In this document: positions 24,799 through 33,134 of the stretch, in pieces
Layout: the number at the start of each line of letters is the position of its first letter
Numbering within the stretch: position 1 is the stretch's first letter
From: Candidatus Gastranaerophilales bacterium
GTDB lineage: Bacteria; Cyanobacteriota; Vampirovibrionia; Gastranaerophilales; Gastranaerophilaceae
DNA: 64,000 bases
NCBI GenBank assembly: GCA_017415185.1
Contig: JAFQHZ010000033.1
Location: 1 to 64,000 of the forward strand
Direction: 5' to 3'
Notes under the pieces: model-generated
Databases searched by the model: none
Told to the model about the DNA's origin: nothing
Seen by the model: only the letters and a program-made list of their open reading frames with translations
Made by a program: the position numbers and the translations under genes

Positions 24799-25656
24799 CT
24801 ATCTAGAAATATTGCCTAGTGAAATGGCTTGTTGTACTGTATCGCTTTGGTTTTTTAGAATCTTGCTCATAGATTCATAACCCCTTGAAACGTTGATTGA
24901 ATTCAACATTTCAGTTATTGTGTTGGCATTCGACATTTCAACCATTCCTTGTTGAAGGCTGAATGTTCCGTCTGCTTTTGTATATAATTTTGGATTTTGT
25001 CCATAAATTGGCAAGTATTTTGCTTGCCCAATTCCTGAGATTTTGGTTTTGTCTTCAAAATCGCAAATTTGGATTTTTTGAAGAGCGATATTATAGTTTG
25101 GATTGCATAAAGAAATTTGACCGTTTTCGCCAATTACCAAATCTCTCATGATGTCCAATCTATTCATTTCGTTGATTTCTTCGGCGTCTGGGTCTCTTGT
25201 GATTCTAATTTTTCGATTTTCCATATCCATAATGAAATCGCCATCTTTATTTACTAAATAATTTAAATTATCAAGTGCAAAATTGCCCGTTCTTTGGTAA
25301 TAATAATCTCTTTCGTCATAGGCTTTGTTTTCAGGGATATCTTGATATCTTACTTTGAAAAAGCCATCCCCATGGAAAGCAACATCCATTTTGTTTCCCG
25401 ATTCTGCTAAACCGCCTTGAGAAAAATCAATGTAAGTTCTATCGGCACGAGCGCCATTGCTCAAAGAGCCTATTTCAACTTTTTTTCCTTGAATATTTTG
25501 AGCTTGAACTTTTGATTGCATAACGTCTTGAAACGTCATGTTTGTTCTTTTATATCCATTTGTGGTCACGTTTGCTAAATTGTGCGCAGTTACGTCTTCA
25601 AAGTCGATAAGCGCTTGCATACCTTTTGCAACGGTTCCAATGCCTCTTGTTATCAT
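24799..25656 (-). CDS. flgF: Rod protein FlgF (FlgG paralogue)
   Basis: This 285-residue proximal rod protein is paralogous to FlgG. It starts MITRGIGTVAKGMQALIDFE with HNLANVTTNGYKRTNMTFQD. It then has GNKMDVAFHGDGFFKV and TRDPDAEEINEMNRLD, and ends in a helix with INVSRGYESMSKILKNQSDT. It is called FlgF because it sits directly before FlgG and is longer and more divergent. Its ATG overlaps the stop of the transglycosylase gene (ATGA). Confidence 0.85.
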   Translation of the reverse strand: MITRGIGTVAKGMQALIDFEDVTAHNLANVTTNGYKRTNMTFQDVMQSKVQAQNIQGKKVEIGSLSNGARADRTYIDFSQGGLAESGNKMDVAFHGDGFFKVRYQDIPENKAYDERDYYYQRTGNFALDNLNYLVNKDGDFIMDMENRKIRITRDPDAEEINEMNRLDIMRDLVIGENGQISLCNPNYNIALQKIQICDFEDKTKISGIGQAKYLPIYGQNPKLYTKADGTFSLQQGMVEMSNANTITEMLNSINVSRGYESMSKILKNQSDTVQQAISLGNISR

Positions 25657-26318
25657 AATAGCTCCGCACCTTTCACTTTGTTATATGTGCCCATAATTGC
25701 ATTAATATAATTTTGAGTTTCTTTATATGGCGGAATTCCGCCATATTTTTTAACAGCAGTCGGTCCTGCATTATATGCTGCAAGAGCCATTTCTTTATTG
25801 TTGTCGTATTTTTCTAATAAACCTTTTAAATATTTAACCCCACCTTCGATATTTTGATTTGGGTCATAAGCGTCAATAACCCCTAGAGATTCTGCGGTTT
25901 TTGGCATTAATTGCATTAAGCCCATTGCGCCTTTTTTGCTTGTTGCTTTGGTATTAAAGCCGGATTCTTGTTTAATGATTGCTTTTATAAAATCGCTGTC
26001 TATATCGTATTTTTGCGCAAAAGTTTCAACAATTTCGTCGATATTTGTGCTTTGCGCTTTTAAATCGATTTTAGATTTTAATTCTATTGCTTCTTTTAAT
26101 TCTGGTTCAATATCTTTTGTGTTTGGTGTTGACTCTGGTTTATTTTCAATGGTATCAATGGTTTTTGCTTTTGTATCTAAGATATTTTTAAAATCAGATT
26201 CAATGGTTGAGATAGCTTGAGATTGCCCTGAAATTTTTTCAAGAGCAGAAAAGCTATTTTCAATATAGCTAATGCGCGCAAGCGCCAAATTAAGGCTTGA
26301 TGAAATGCCTTGTGTCAT
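25653..26318 (-). CDS. Lytic transglycosylase (SLT domain) of the flagellar operon
   Basis: The protein has 221 residues. The C-terminal 120 form an SLT goose-lysozyme fold with catalytic Glu in IIKQESGFNTKATSKKGAMG, plus GLMQLMPKTAESLG, GGVKYLKGLLEKY and ALAAYNAGPTAVKKYGG. The N-terminal 100 residues are helical and have no signal peptide, so it may leave through the flagellar exporter. It probably cuts peptidoglycan for the rod, since the FlgJ here lacks an enzymatic domain. It is the first gene of the operon and overlaps flgF. Confidence 0.85.
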   Translation of the reverse strand: MTQGISSSLNLALARISYIENSFSALEKISGQSQAISTIESDFKNILDTKAKTIDTIENKPESTPNTKDIEPELKEAIELKSKIDLKAQSTNIDEIVETFAQKYDIDSDFIKAIIKQESGFNTKATSKKGAMGLMQLMPKTAESLGVIDAYDPNQNIEGGVKYLKGLLEKYDNNKEMALAAYNAGPTAVKKYGGIPPYKETQNYINAIMGTYNKVKGAELL

Positions 26319-26354
26319 CCTTACTAATTCTACCTCTTACCATTGTCTAGTTTT

Positions 26355-26379
26355 TGTGGAGTATTTTTTAACCTCCACA
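26355..26379 (-). promoter_or_regulatory. Hairpin in the leader of the long flagellar operon
   Basis: TGTGGAG / CTCCACA arms (26355-26361 and 26373-26379) flank 11 mostly A/T bases. It lies 37-61 bases upstream of the first ATG, with TATATT further upstream as a possible -10. It has no T run, so it is more likely a leader structure or operator than a terminator. Confidence 0.35.
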
Positions 26380-26446
26380 TCAATAATATAGACTAATTCA
26401 TACTTAAAGCTCATCAATCAAAAGATGTATTTTGTGCTAAAAAATT

Positions 26447-26458
26447 AATCTTAAGATT
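26447..26458. repeat. 12-bp palindrome AATCTTAAGATT (copy 2)
   Basis: Identical to the palindrome at 10252-10263. It lies between the start of the flagellar operon and the glnA terminator. The spacing from the operon start (about 130 bases) would suit an operator or activator site. Confidence 0.5.
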
Positions 26459-26470
26459 GATTTATAAAAA

Positions 26471-26489
26471 AGAGGGTTTAAAACCCTCT
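26471..26489 (-). terminator. Intrinsic terminator after glnA
   Basis: AGAGGGTTT/AAACCCTCT, read on the minus strand, is followed by a run of T (26465-26470 on the plus strand is A). The hairpin directly abuts the glnA stop codon at 26490-26492. Confidence 0.9.
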
Positions 26490-27830
26490 TTAATATGCGT
26501 TTAAATATTTATCCAATTCCCATTGAGTTACATAGGTTCGATATTTATCCCATTCAATTTCCTTTGCTGTAACAAATTCGTTAAGGATGTGTTCTCCTAG
26601 GGAATCTTTAACAACATTGTCTCCTTTTAATAGTTCAACAGCGTCTGCTAAATTGTTTGGAAGAGATTCAATTCCTGATTCTTTTCTTTCTTCTTTTGAC
26701 ATTTCATAAATATTTTTTTCAGCAGGAATTGGCGGTTCAATTTTGTTTTCAATGCCGTCTAAAATTGCGCCTAATAATACCGCCATTGCTAAATATGGAT
26801 TGCAAGAAGGGTCTGGAGAGCGCAATTCAATTCTTGTTGCGCTGCCACGTTTTGCAGGAACTCTTATTAATGCTGAGCGGTTTGCAATGCTCCAAGCTTT
26901 ATAAACAGGAGCTTCATACCCTGGAACAAGGCGTTTGTAGCTGTTTACGATTGGGTTTGTGATTGCAGTAAAAGCGCCAACATGAGCTAATGCTCCGCCG
27001 ATTGAATAAATCGCTTCTTTAGATAGCTGATGTGGTTCATCGGGAGCGAAGAATGCGTTTTTGCCATTTTTAAATAATGATAAATTGCAATGCATGCCAG
27101 AGCCTGCTATTCCATAAATTGGTTTTGGCATAAAAGTTGCATGAACGCCGTATTCGTTTGCAATACTTTTAACAGCATATTTAAAAGTAATGATATTATC
27201 TGCTGCTCTAAGTGCGTCTGCATATTTAAAATCGATTTCATGTTGACCATCGGCGCCTTCATGGTGTGAGGCTTCGATTTCAAAGCCCATTGCTTCAAGG
27301 GTTGTTACGATATCACGTCTGATATCTTCTGCCATATCTGTTGGCGCTGCGTCATAATATCCGCCTTTGTCGTTTGGAATTGTTGTTGCTTCGCCGAATT
27401 CATCTCTTTCGAAAATGAAAAATTCGGCTTCTGGTCCAACATTCATTTTGTAGCCTAAGCTTTCTGCACGAGCTAACATTCTTTTTAAATTACATCTTGG
27501 GCAACCTTCAAAAGGTGTTCCATCGGCATTATGAATATCGCAAATTATGCGTGCAACATTTTCGCCATCTCTTTCGCACCAAGGCAAAATCACAAAAGTA
27601 TCAAGGTCTGGATAAAAATACATATCAGAAGTTTCAATGCTTCTAAAGCCTTTAATTGAAGAGCCATCCAGCATAATTTCATTGTTTAATACTTTGTCTA
27701 GTTGACTGATTGGTAATGATAAATTTTTGATTGTTCCGTTAATATCGCAAAATTGTAATCTTATGAAACGAACATTGTTATCTTCGCAAGCGTTTTTTAT
27801 AAGGGTTATTTTTGCTTGTGTATCTTCCAT
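26490..27830 (-). CDS. glnA: Glutamine synthetase, type I (alpha-like)
   Basis: The enzyme makes glutamine from glutamate, ammonia and ATP. The 446 residues match the shorter GSI-alpha class of Bacillus. Visible motifs are [19 protein letters not shown], the substrate loop [14 protein letters not shown], the ATP/active-site block [35 protein letters not shown], and the C-terminal [19 protein letters not shown]. The tyrosine adenylylation segment of beta-type enzymes is not evident. It has its own promoter and terminator, between two flagellar transcription units. AAGGAG precedes the ATG. Confidence 0.96.
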   Translation of the reverse strand: MEDTQAKITLIKNACEDNNVRFIRLQFCDINGTIKNLSLPISQLDKVLNNEIMLDGSSIKGFRSIETSDMYFYPDLDTFVILPWCERDGENVARIICDIHNADGTPFEGCPRCNLKRMLARAESLGYKMNVGPEAEFFIFERDEFGEATTIPNDKGGYYDAAPTDMAEDIRRDIVTTLEAMGFEIEASHHEGADGQHEIDFKYADALRAADNIITFKYAVKSIANEYGVHATFMPKPIYGIAGSGMHCNLSLFKNGKNAFFAPDEPHQLSKEAIYSIGGALAHVGAFTAITNPIVNSYKRLVPGYEAPVYKAWSIANRSALIRVPAKRGSATRIELRSPDPSCNPYLAMAVLLGAILDGIENKIEPPIPAEKNIYEMSKEERKESGIESLPNNLADAVELLKGDNVVKDSLGEHILNEFVTAKEIEWDKYRTYVTQWELDKYLNAY

Positions 27831-27860
27831 TTACTTTCTCCTTAAAGCAGTTTATTTTCT

Positions 27861-27889
27861 ATTTTCTTACTTTTGGGGGATTTTGTCAA
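27861..27889 (-). promoter_or_regulatory. Sigma-70-type promoter for glnA
   Basis: On the minus strand a consensus TTGACA (27884-27889) is followed after exactly 17 bases by GAAAAT (27861-27866). It lies about 30 bases before the glnA ATG. Confidence 0.65.
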
Positions 27890-27900
27890 AATAAATATTG

Positions 27901-27926
27901 TAAAAGCCCGTTTTTGCGGGCTTTTA
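27901..27926 (-). terminator. Intrinsic terminator after the FliN-like gene
   Basis: TAAAAGCCCG (27901-27910) and CGGGCTTTTA (27917-27926) form a perfect 10-bp stem that includes the stop codon of the FliN-like gene on the minus strand. It separates that operon from glnA. Confidence 0.75.
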
Positions 27927-28619
27927 CTGAATTTGTTTTTGAATATTTGTGCTTGTTATTCGAACTCCAAACCTGTCTTCGATAACTATAACTTCCCCTT
28001 TTGCAACAAGTTTTTCATTTACGAAAATTTCAACTTGTTCCCCTGCGACTTTTTCTAATTCAACAATAGAACCTTCTTCCATTTCCATAACTTCTCTTAT
28101 GGAGGATTTTGTTCTTCCTAATTCAACGCTAACATGCATTGAAACATCTTGCATAATATCAAGATTTTTCTTAATTGTGCGGTTTGGAGGAGTTTGCTCA
28201 AATTGTTGAAATTTTACAGGTCTAACAGTTATTAATTCATTGTTTTCTTCTTCAACTTCTTCAAATTCTTCAATAACAGGAGAAAAATCTTGAGCTTGGG
28301 TTGGAATTTCTTCTTTTTTTTCTTCGATAATTTCTTCACTATCGTCTGAAATTGCGTCCAGGAAGGAAAATTCGTCTTGAGCATTAAGCTTTTCTTCTAA
28401 TGTTTCTTCTTGTTCGATTTTTGTTTCGAATTCTTCATTTTGTATAGACTCTTCAGTTTCTTCTGCTTGCGAAATTTCTTCAACTTGCTCTTCAAGTTCT
28501 TTGATTTCTTCAACTTGTTCTTTAAAGTCTTCTATTTGTTCAAACTTGCTTAATTCTTGAGAAAAATCAAGTTTGTTTTCTTCTTGGATATTTTCTATAT
28601 TTTTTTCTTCGTTTTCCAT
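27924..28619 (-). CDS. FliN-like SPOA protein with long acidic N-terminus
   Basis: The protein has 231 residues. Residues 150-225 form a SPOA domain (MHVSVELGRTKSSIREVMEM, GSIVELEKVAGEQVEIFVNE, VIVIEDRFGVRITS) typical of FliN. The first 140 residues are extraordinarily acidic (many EE, QVEE and EEI tracts) and probably disordered. It may be a second C-ring subunit alongside the short FliN at 5093, a FliY-like variant or a FliH-docking partner. It is encoded 9 bases after fliL, as fliN often is. Which of the two is the main C-ring FliN cannot be decided here. Confidence 0.8.
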   Translation of the reverse strand: MENEEKNIENIQEENKLDFSQELSKFEQIEDFKEQVEEIKELEEQVEEISQAEETEESIQNEEFETKIEQEETLEEKLNAQDEFSFLDAISDDSEEIIEEKKEEIPTQAQDFSPVIEEFEEVEEENNELITVRPVKFQQFEQTPPNRTIKKNLDIMQDVSMHVSVELGRTKSSIREVMEMEEGSIVELEKVAGEQVEIFVNEKLVAKGEVIVIEDRFGVRITSTNIQKQIQ

Positions 28620-28628
28620 TATAGCCTT

Positions 28629-29255
28629 CTATTGAATAATGAATTGACCAAAGCTAACTCTCATAACTTCTCTTTGTCCTTCAAAGATATTGTTCACCAT
28701 TTCAAGAATTTCTTCTTTGGCAATTTCTTTTCCTGTTGGTGTTGATAATTCGTCTGAAGTTTTGTTTGAAAGAACGGAAATGATAGCATCTCTTATTGCA
28801 GGTTTATATCTTTCCATCACTGCTGCAATATCTGCATTAGGGTCAGCAGCAGGCGCTGCACCGTGTCCGTGTCCGCCTGATGGTTTTGCTGTTGCTGCTG
28901 CATGAGCTGCATCAATTTCTTCTTGTGTTTTAGACAATTCCATTGCAATTCCAACTTTTAAATATCTGCGATGAGCTGTGTCTGCAAGGTTTAAAATAAA
29001 GTCGCCTAAATCAAGCAAAATTCCTTCTTGTCTAACTTCGCCATCTTCTTCAATTTCGCCTTGTTCATTTTGCGGCACAAGCTGGGCTAGTTTTTTGTTC
29101 ATAGAAGAATCAATCAACATATACATAATGAACAAAGAAACAATGATAACAATTAGCATAATACCGTTTGATATCATCATCATTAAACTTGGGCTCATTT
29201 CAAGAGCTTTTTTGTTTGGATTTTTGTCGTCTTTATTTTCTGTTGGTCTTGCCAT
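28629..29255 (-). CDS. fliL: Flagellar basal-body-associated protein FliL
   Basis: This 208-residue inner-membrane protein is associated with stator units. It has a cytoplasmic N-terminus and one membrane helix (about 25-48, GIMLIVIIVSLFIMYMLI). The periplasmic domain has the family strand GILLDLGDFILNLAD and RRYLKVGIAMELS, and ends RVSFGQFIIQ. A Gly/His/Ala-rich loop (SGGHGHGAAPAADPNAD) interrupts the domain and is unusual. GGAGG precedes the ATG. It overlaps the upstream gene by 23 bases. Confidence 0.88.
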   Translation of the reverse strand: MARPTENKDDKNPNKKALEMSPSLMMMISNGIMLIVIIVSLFIMYMLIDSSMNKKLAQLVPQNEQGEIEEDGEVRQEGILLDLGDFILNLADTAHRRYLKVGIAMELSKTQEEIDAAHAAATAKPSGGHGHGAAPAADPNADIAAVMERYKPAIRDAIISVLSNKTSDELSTPTGKEIAKEEILEMVNNIFEGQREVMRVSFGQFIIQ

Positions 29256-30216
29256 TTTTCCTCCAATTTTTATTTTTTTTAGATAATTTTTCTTTCCATT
29301 TTGAGAATTTTGATTTTGTTTTGTTTGTTACTTCAACAACTCCGTCTTTTGTTTTATTGGAAACAGTAACAATATTTTCTTTTGTGTTGTTTGTGAATTC
29401 TCTTATGTTTTCTTTTGTGTCATTTCTGAATTTTTCAGTGTCCCATTTTTGTCTTTCGATTTCAGATAATTCTTTCTTTGAACCGATATTGTGTCTGTCT
29501 TTTGCATATTGTGCAATGTTTTCACGAGTTATATATGTTGGTGGTTCAACAAAATATGGATTCAACATTTTCATTTTAACATTATATGCAACATCAGGGC
29601 TTATATATTTAGAGTATTCTTTTAATCGAAGCATTCCTTCATAGTTGTTTGAAATTGTCGTATCAAGATTTTTTAATTTATTGTTTCTGATGTTTTTTGC
29701 ATAAATTGATTCCCAAAGGACTGTTTCATTTTTAACATCAACAAAACCAACATAGACGCTTACTCTATGAGTTGGGTTTACAACGTCCATGCCAGAAATA
29801 TTTGCTATATTCCAAACTGTGTTTTTAAGGAAATCTCTTTGAACGTCCATCCCCATTGTGATAATCACAAGTTTTTCAACGCCAATATTTTTTGCGATTT
29901 TGTTTAAAAGCGGAAATTCGAGGTTATAGCCTTGTTGTAGCCCTTGAAGTGCTTCAAGGTCGTTTTGGGTTATGCCTGCTTTTTTTAAAGCTTTTGAAGC
30001 TTCGTTAATGCTTATTACTTCAACATTTCTGTCTAAAAGTTCGCCTCTAATATCGACAGCAAAAAATTCTGGTGTTTTGAAATATGCATTATAGTAGTTT
30101 ACAGGGGTTAAGAGGGTGTCTGTAATTACGCCAATTTTTTCCAGTGCAAATGAAGAATTGCAGCTGAAAAACAATAAGCTAAACACAAATATAACTTTAA
30201 ATACTAATCCCCTCAT
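29233..30216 (-). CDS. Exported protein of unknown function upstream of fliL
   Basis: The start at 30216 gives a clean signal peptide (MRGLVFKVIFVFSLLFFSCN) and 327 residues; the frame stays open to 30309. The mature part starts EKIGVITDTLLTPVNYYNAY, then a mixed alpha/beta region with EKLVIITMGMDVQRDFLKNT and NETVLWESIYAKNIR. From about residue 245 it becomes a long charged helix with repeated NKTKENI/NKTKDGV-type units and a basic tail. No enzymatic motif is seen. Its 3' end overlaps fliL, so it is probably made with the motor genes and may be a periplasmic motility factor. Confidence 0.55.
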   Translation of the reverse strand: MRGLVFKVIFVFSLLFFSCNSSFALEKIGVITDTLLTPVNYYNAYFKTPEFFAVDIRGELLDRNVEVISINEASKALKKAGITQNDLEALQGLQQGYNLEFPLLNKIAKNIGVEKLVIITMGMDVQRDFLKNTVWNIANISGMDVVNPTHRVSVYVGFVDVKNETVLWESIYAKNIRNNKLKNLDTTISNNYEGMLRLKEYSKYISPDVAYNVKMKMLNPYFVEPPTYITRENIAQYAKDRHNIGSKKELSEIERQKWDTEKFRNDTKENIREFTNNTKENIVTVSNKTKDGVVEVTNKTKSKFSKWKEKLSKKNKNWRKNGKTNRK

Positions 30217-30297
30217 AATAATTAAATTATCAGCCATCTTTTTGTTATTTAAAATCATATATTTAATTGATTTTTTTGACATAATCAAAATTTTTAT

Positions 30298-30325
30298 TAA
30301 ACAAAACATGTTAATAGTCGAAAAC
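30298..30325 (+). promoter_or_regulatory. Sigma-28-like promoter before fliJ (TAAA-N15-GTCGA)
   Basis: TAAA at 30298-30301, 15 bases, then GTCGAAAA at 30317-30324. The same TAAA-N15-GTCGA spacing recurs at 49145 and 53389. It resembles the FliA consensus TAAAGTTT-N11-GCCGATAA in layout and lies 37 bases before the fliJ ATG. Confidence 0.45.
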
Positions 30326-30357
30326 GATTATAGGAAAGTATATTTTATGGACTTACT

Positions 30358-30846
30358 ATGCCCTTTCGATATAGATTACAAAAAATTCTTGAAATAAGAA
30401 TAAGAAAAAAAGAAGAGCAATTACAAGTTGTAATCAAAGCGCAAGAAGAAGTTAATAGAATAGAACTTTTAATAATTCAAAATCTTGACGAAATTAAAAG
30501 GCTAACTCAAGAAATGCGAAGCGCAAACCCTATGATGTATGAGCAATATGACAAATTTATCAAACATCTTTGGGAAGAAGACAAAAAGCTTCAAATTCAA
30601 AAGCAACAGGCAATTGAAGCTTTAAATCGAGAAAAAGAGATTTTGAAAATTAAAGAACAAGAAGTTAATGTATTAGAAAAACACAAGGAACATCAAAAAG
30701 AAGACTATATTAAAGAACAAAAAGCCCTTGAATTAAAAGAATTGAACGAAATTGGCTCACAAAAATTCTTTATAAAAAATAGAGAAAAAATCGAAGAACA
30801 AGAACTACAAGATTATTTGGAAAACCAACAATACAATGGAACTTAG
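30358..30846 (+). CDS. fliJ: FliJ-like flagellar export chaperone
   Basis: This 162-residue protein is almost entirely coiled coil. It begins MPFRYRLQKILEIRIRKKEE, the FliJ pattern F.Y.L...L..R..KE. FliJ connects the export ATPase to the gate. The rest is Lys/Glu/Gln-rich heptads. It overlaps the next gene by 11 bases; the FliK-like and hook/rod genes that follow reproduce the common fliJ-fliK-flgD-flgE order without flgD. Confidence 0.82.
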   Translation: MPFRYRLQKILEIRIRKKEEQLQVVIKAQEEVNRIELLIIQNLDEIKRLTQEMRSANPMMYEQYDKFIKHLWEEDKKLQIQKQQAIEALNREKEILKIKEQEVNVLEKHKEHQKEDYIKEQKALELKELNEIGSQKFFIKNREKIEEQELQDYLENQQYNGT

Positions 30847-31501
30847 CGCAACAATTACAAAACAAGAATATTATCAAGACATGGTTCAATCAAATTTAAG
30901 AGATATATTTGAACCTGATTCTTATATTGTTTCAAAACCGCAAGCGATGGGTTTTGACGATATAAGAACACGCATTAGTGAAATGATAGAAAGTATTATT
31001 TCTCCTTGCGAATTAAGTTTTAGCGAGCAAATTAATGAAAAATTTTTAGAATTGGATTTTGGTTCTGAATTTACAATTGACGCTTCTAAAATTGGAATTA
31101 ATGATGCAATATTTTTTGTGAATTTATTAAATCGTGATGGCTTGATTAATTATAAGCTTGAAGGCGGTAGCCTTAGTGTTTCAGATGTTAATGACAAAAA
31201 AATTAACGCAACAACTTCGCTTTTGAATATGCTTCATACTTCTTTTGAATCGAAAAAACCAATTAGATTAGATTTTGATAATAATATTACGGTTATTTTG
31301 AAATTAGATAAAGAAGGCAAAATACAAGCACATTTTATCCCTGGAACAAGCGAAGTTGAGACATATTTGAAAAATAATATTGCTTGTTTGAAGCAAAATT
31401 TTGATGAAGAAGAAATAAATTATTCATATCTTGGCTATTCGAAATATAAAAATAGCAAAGAAGAACAAAATTCTAAAAATAAAAAAAGGAGCAATCAATG
31501 A
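30836..31501 (+). CDS. Short FliK-like (hook-length control) candidate
   Basis: The protein has 221 residues with no signal peptide. The region from about 145 (KKPIRLDFDNNITVILKLDK, then GKIQAHFIPGTSEVETYLKN and NIACLKQNFDEEEINYSYLG) follows the FliK C-terminal hook domain layout: beta strand, R/Q-containing strand, 'E...L...L..L...L' helix, final strand. The Lys/Ser-rich tail also fits. Classical FliK is longer because of a Pro/Gln-rich ruler, largely absent here. The position between fliJ and a hook gene supports it. Both ends overlap neighbours (11 bases with fliJ, ATGA with the next). Confidence 0.5.
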   Translation: MELSATITKQEYYQDMVQSNLRDIFEPDSYIVSKPQAMGFDDIRTRISEMIESIISPCELSFSEQINEKFLELDFGSEFTIDASKIGINDAIFFVNLLNRDGLINYKLEGGSLSVSDVNDKKINATTSLLNMLHTSFESKKPIRLDFDNNITVILKLDKEGKIQAHFIPGTSEVETYLKNNIACLKQNFDEEEINYSYLGYSKYKNSKEEQNSKNKKRSNQ

Positions 31502-32331
31502 GAGATTCCTATATTAATGCAATGAATATCCAAAAAACCACAGTTCACTGGATGAATGCGATATCAGAGAACTTGGTTAATTTATATACTCCTGGGTATC
31601 GTGAAAATATGGTCACTTTTAAGACATATTTAGACGCTGCTGTGCCTGATATGGTTATGAAAAACACAGGACAAGGCAAGGCGATTCCAGGAACTTCTCC
31701 TGAGAACGTTTTTTTAGAAGGTAATGGCTATTTTGTTTTAAGAAATGACGAAGGAGGCATTGCCTATACTCGTCTTGGCGAATTTAAATTTGACGGCGAA
31801 GGCGTATATAGGGCGACTGACGGGTCTAAAGTTCAAGGATATATTTTAAATGACAAAGGCGAAATTATGTCTGGAACAAAATCTTTAAGTGATGATGTTT
31901 TTGAAGACACAATAGCTTCAGGCGGTGCTTTGGCTGTTCCTACGACCGAAATTAAGCTTTGGATTGATCCTGATAATGGAAAATATCTTGGTAAATATGA
32001 TGAATTTGAAATCAAAGGCGATGGGATATTGTATGGCAAAGCAAACAATGGCAAAGACACAACTCCTTTGTATAAACTTGCTTTGATGAATTTTCATAAT
32101 CCTCAGGAGCTTTTTGAATATAAGCAAGGTCAATATTTAGAAACTGCTTATTCGGGCAAGCCAGTAATTGGCAAAGGCGAAGTTAGAAGCGGTTTGTTGG
32201 AGTTATCAAATATTGATTTCAAAGCTAATGCGACATATTGGCAAGAAGCAAATACTCAATTGGATTTGTCAGGCAAAATTATGTCGCAATATAAGCAACT
32301 TTTGCAATCTGCAATGGAGCTATTGAGTTAG
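31498..32331 (+). CDS. Flagellar hook/rod protein (FlgE/FlgF/FlgG family)
   Basis: The protein has 277 residues. The N-terminal helix (YINAMNIQKTTVHWMNAISE) and NLVNLYTPGYRENMVTF fit the family but are more divergent than FlgG. FLEGNGYFVLRNDEGGIAYT and RLGEFKFDGEGVYRATDGSK are core motifs. The C-terminus has GEVRSGLLELSNIDFK and a helix ending SAMELLS. In context it could be the hook protein FlgE, although short for one, or an extra rod protein; no longer FlgE is in the window. Confidence 0.75.
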   Translation: MRDSYINAMNIQKTTVHWMNAISENLVNLYTPGYRENMVTFKTYLDAAVPDMVMKNTGQGKAIPGTSPENVFLEGNGYFVLRNDEGGIAYTRLGEFKFDGEGVYRATDGSKVQGYILNDKGEIMSGTKSLSDDVFEDTIASGGALAVPTTEIKLWIDPDNGKYLGKYDEFEIKGDGILYGKANNGKDTTPLYKLALMNFHNPQELFEYKQGQYLETAYSGKPVIGKGEVRSGLLELSNIDFKANATYWQEANTQLDLSGKIMSQYKQLLQSAMELLS

Positions 32332-32341
32332 CCTGAACAAA

Positions 32342-33133
32342 ATGAATCGTATGAAAAAAACTTTTATCTCTCTTATTTTAATATTTTTGGCTCACTTCTT
32401 CACAATAAATTCCGCTTATTGTGAAGAAGATTTTTTCATTGATGGCAATTTTTCGGAAGCAAAAAACAAAATGAAGCTTCCAACTTCAAAAATTGAAAAT
32501 GCTGTTAAAAAAGCAAAAAATACAAAATTTAAAAAGAAAACAAAATTTAATTATCAAACAAATAAAGAAGAAGAAATTCCGCAAGGATATTATGGCGTTT
32601 TGCCGGATATTGAAAAAGATTTTCAATATAAAAAACAAGCTATGCCAACAAGTGCTCAAATTGATATGAAAATTCCTGATAGCGATGAATTACCTCCGGA
32701 GGAAACGTTAAAAAAAGCTCCTTTTGATGATGCTTTGTTTTTGGATATGGTTATTAAAAAAGAGCCTGATAGTCAGTATTTGAATGATGTTCAAAAGATT
32801 AAATTTGCTTTAAGAAATATAAAAAAATGCATTGAAGAAAATGGAGATATTCAGCGTTTTAATGCTTGCGTGAATGGCTTAGATTTATATGTTCAAAATT
32901 TGAAAAAGAAATATGAAAATAAGTCTGAATCATTAAAAGAAAGCTATATGGACGTTCTTAATACAAATTATTATGCAAAATTGCTTGGCAATTTAAAATA
33001 TGACGCAAATTATTATGCTCGTTATATTCCAACAAACGAAGGCAAATATAGCAAGGAAAATATTGCTTTGCAAGAAGAAGACTTATTAAATCGAATAAAT
33101 AAGACTATATTTTTATTGAATAATGAATCTTAA
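32342..33133 (+). CDS. Exported protein of unknown function
   Basis: The 263 residues begin with a signal peptide ending near Ala-Tyr-Cys (MKKTFISLILIFLAHFFTIN). A Lys-rich segment follows, then a Pro/Asp/Glu-rich linker. The C-terminal 120 residues are helical (DVQKIKFALRNIKKCIEENG and a conserved-looking ADYNAC-type cysteine pair at KKCIEE / FNACVNG). It follows the hook/rod gene by 10 bases and is likely part of the fliJ unit. No family is recognised. It could be a periplasmic or surface motility factor. Confidence 0.55.
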   Translation: MNRMKKTFISLILIFLAHFFTINSAYCEEDFFIDGNFSEAKNKMKLPTSKIENAVKKAKNTKFKKKTKFNYQTNKEEEIPQGYYGVLPDIEKDFQYKKQAMPTSAQIDMKIPDSDELPPEETLKKAPFDDALFLDMVIKKEPDSQYLNDVQKIKFALRNIKKCIEENGDIQRFNACVNGLDLYVQNLKKKYENKSESLKESYMDVLNTNYYAKLLGNLKYDANYYARYIPTNEGKYSKENIALQEEDLLNRINKTIFLLNNES

Positions 33134-33134
33134 A

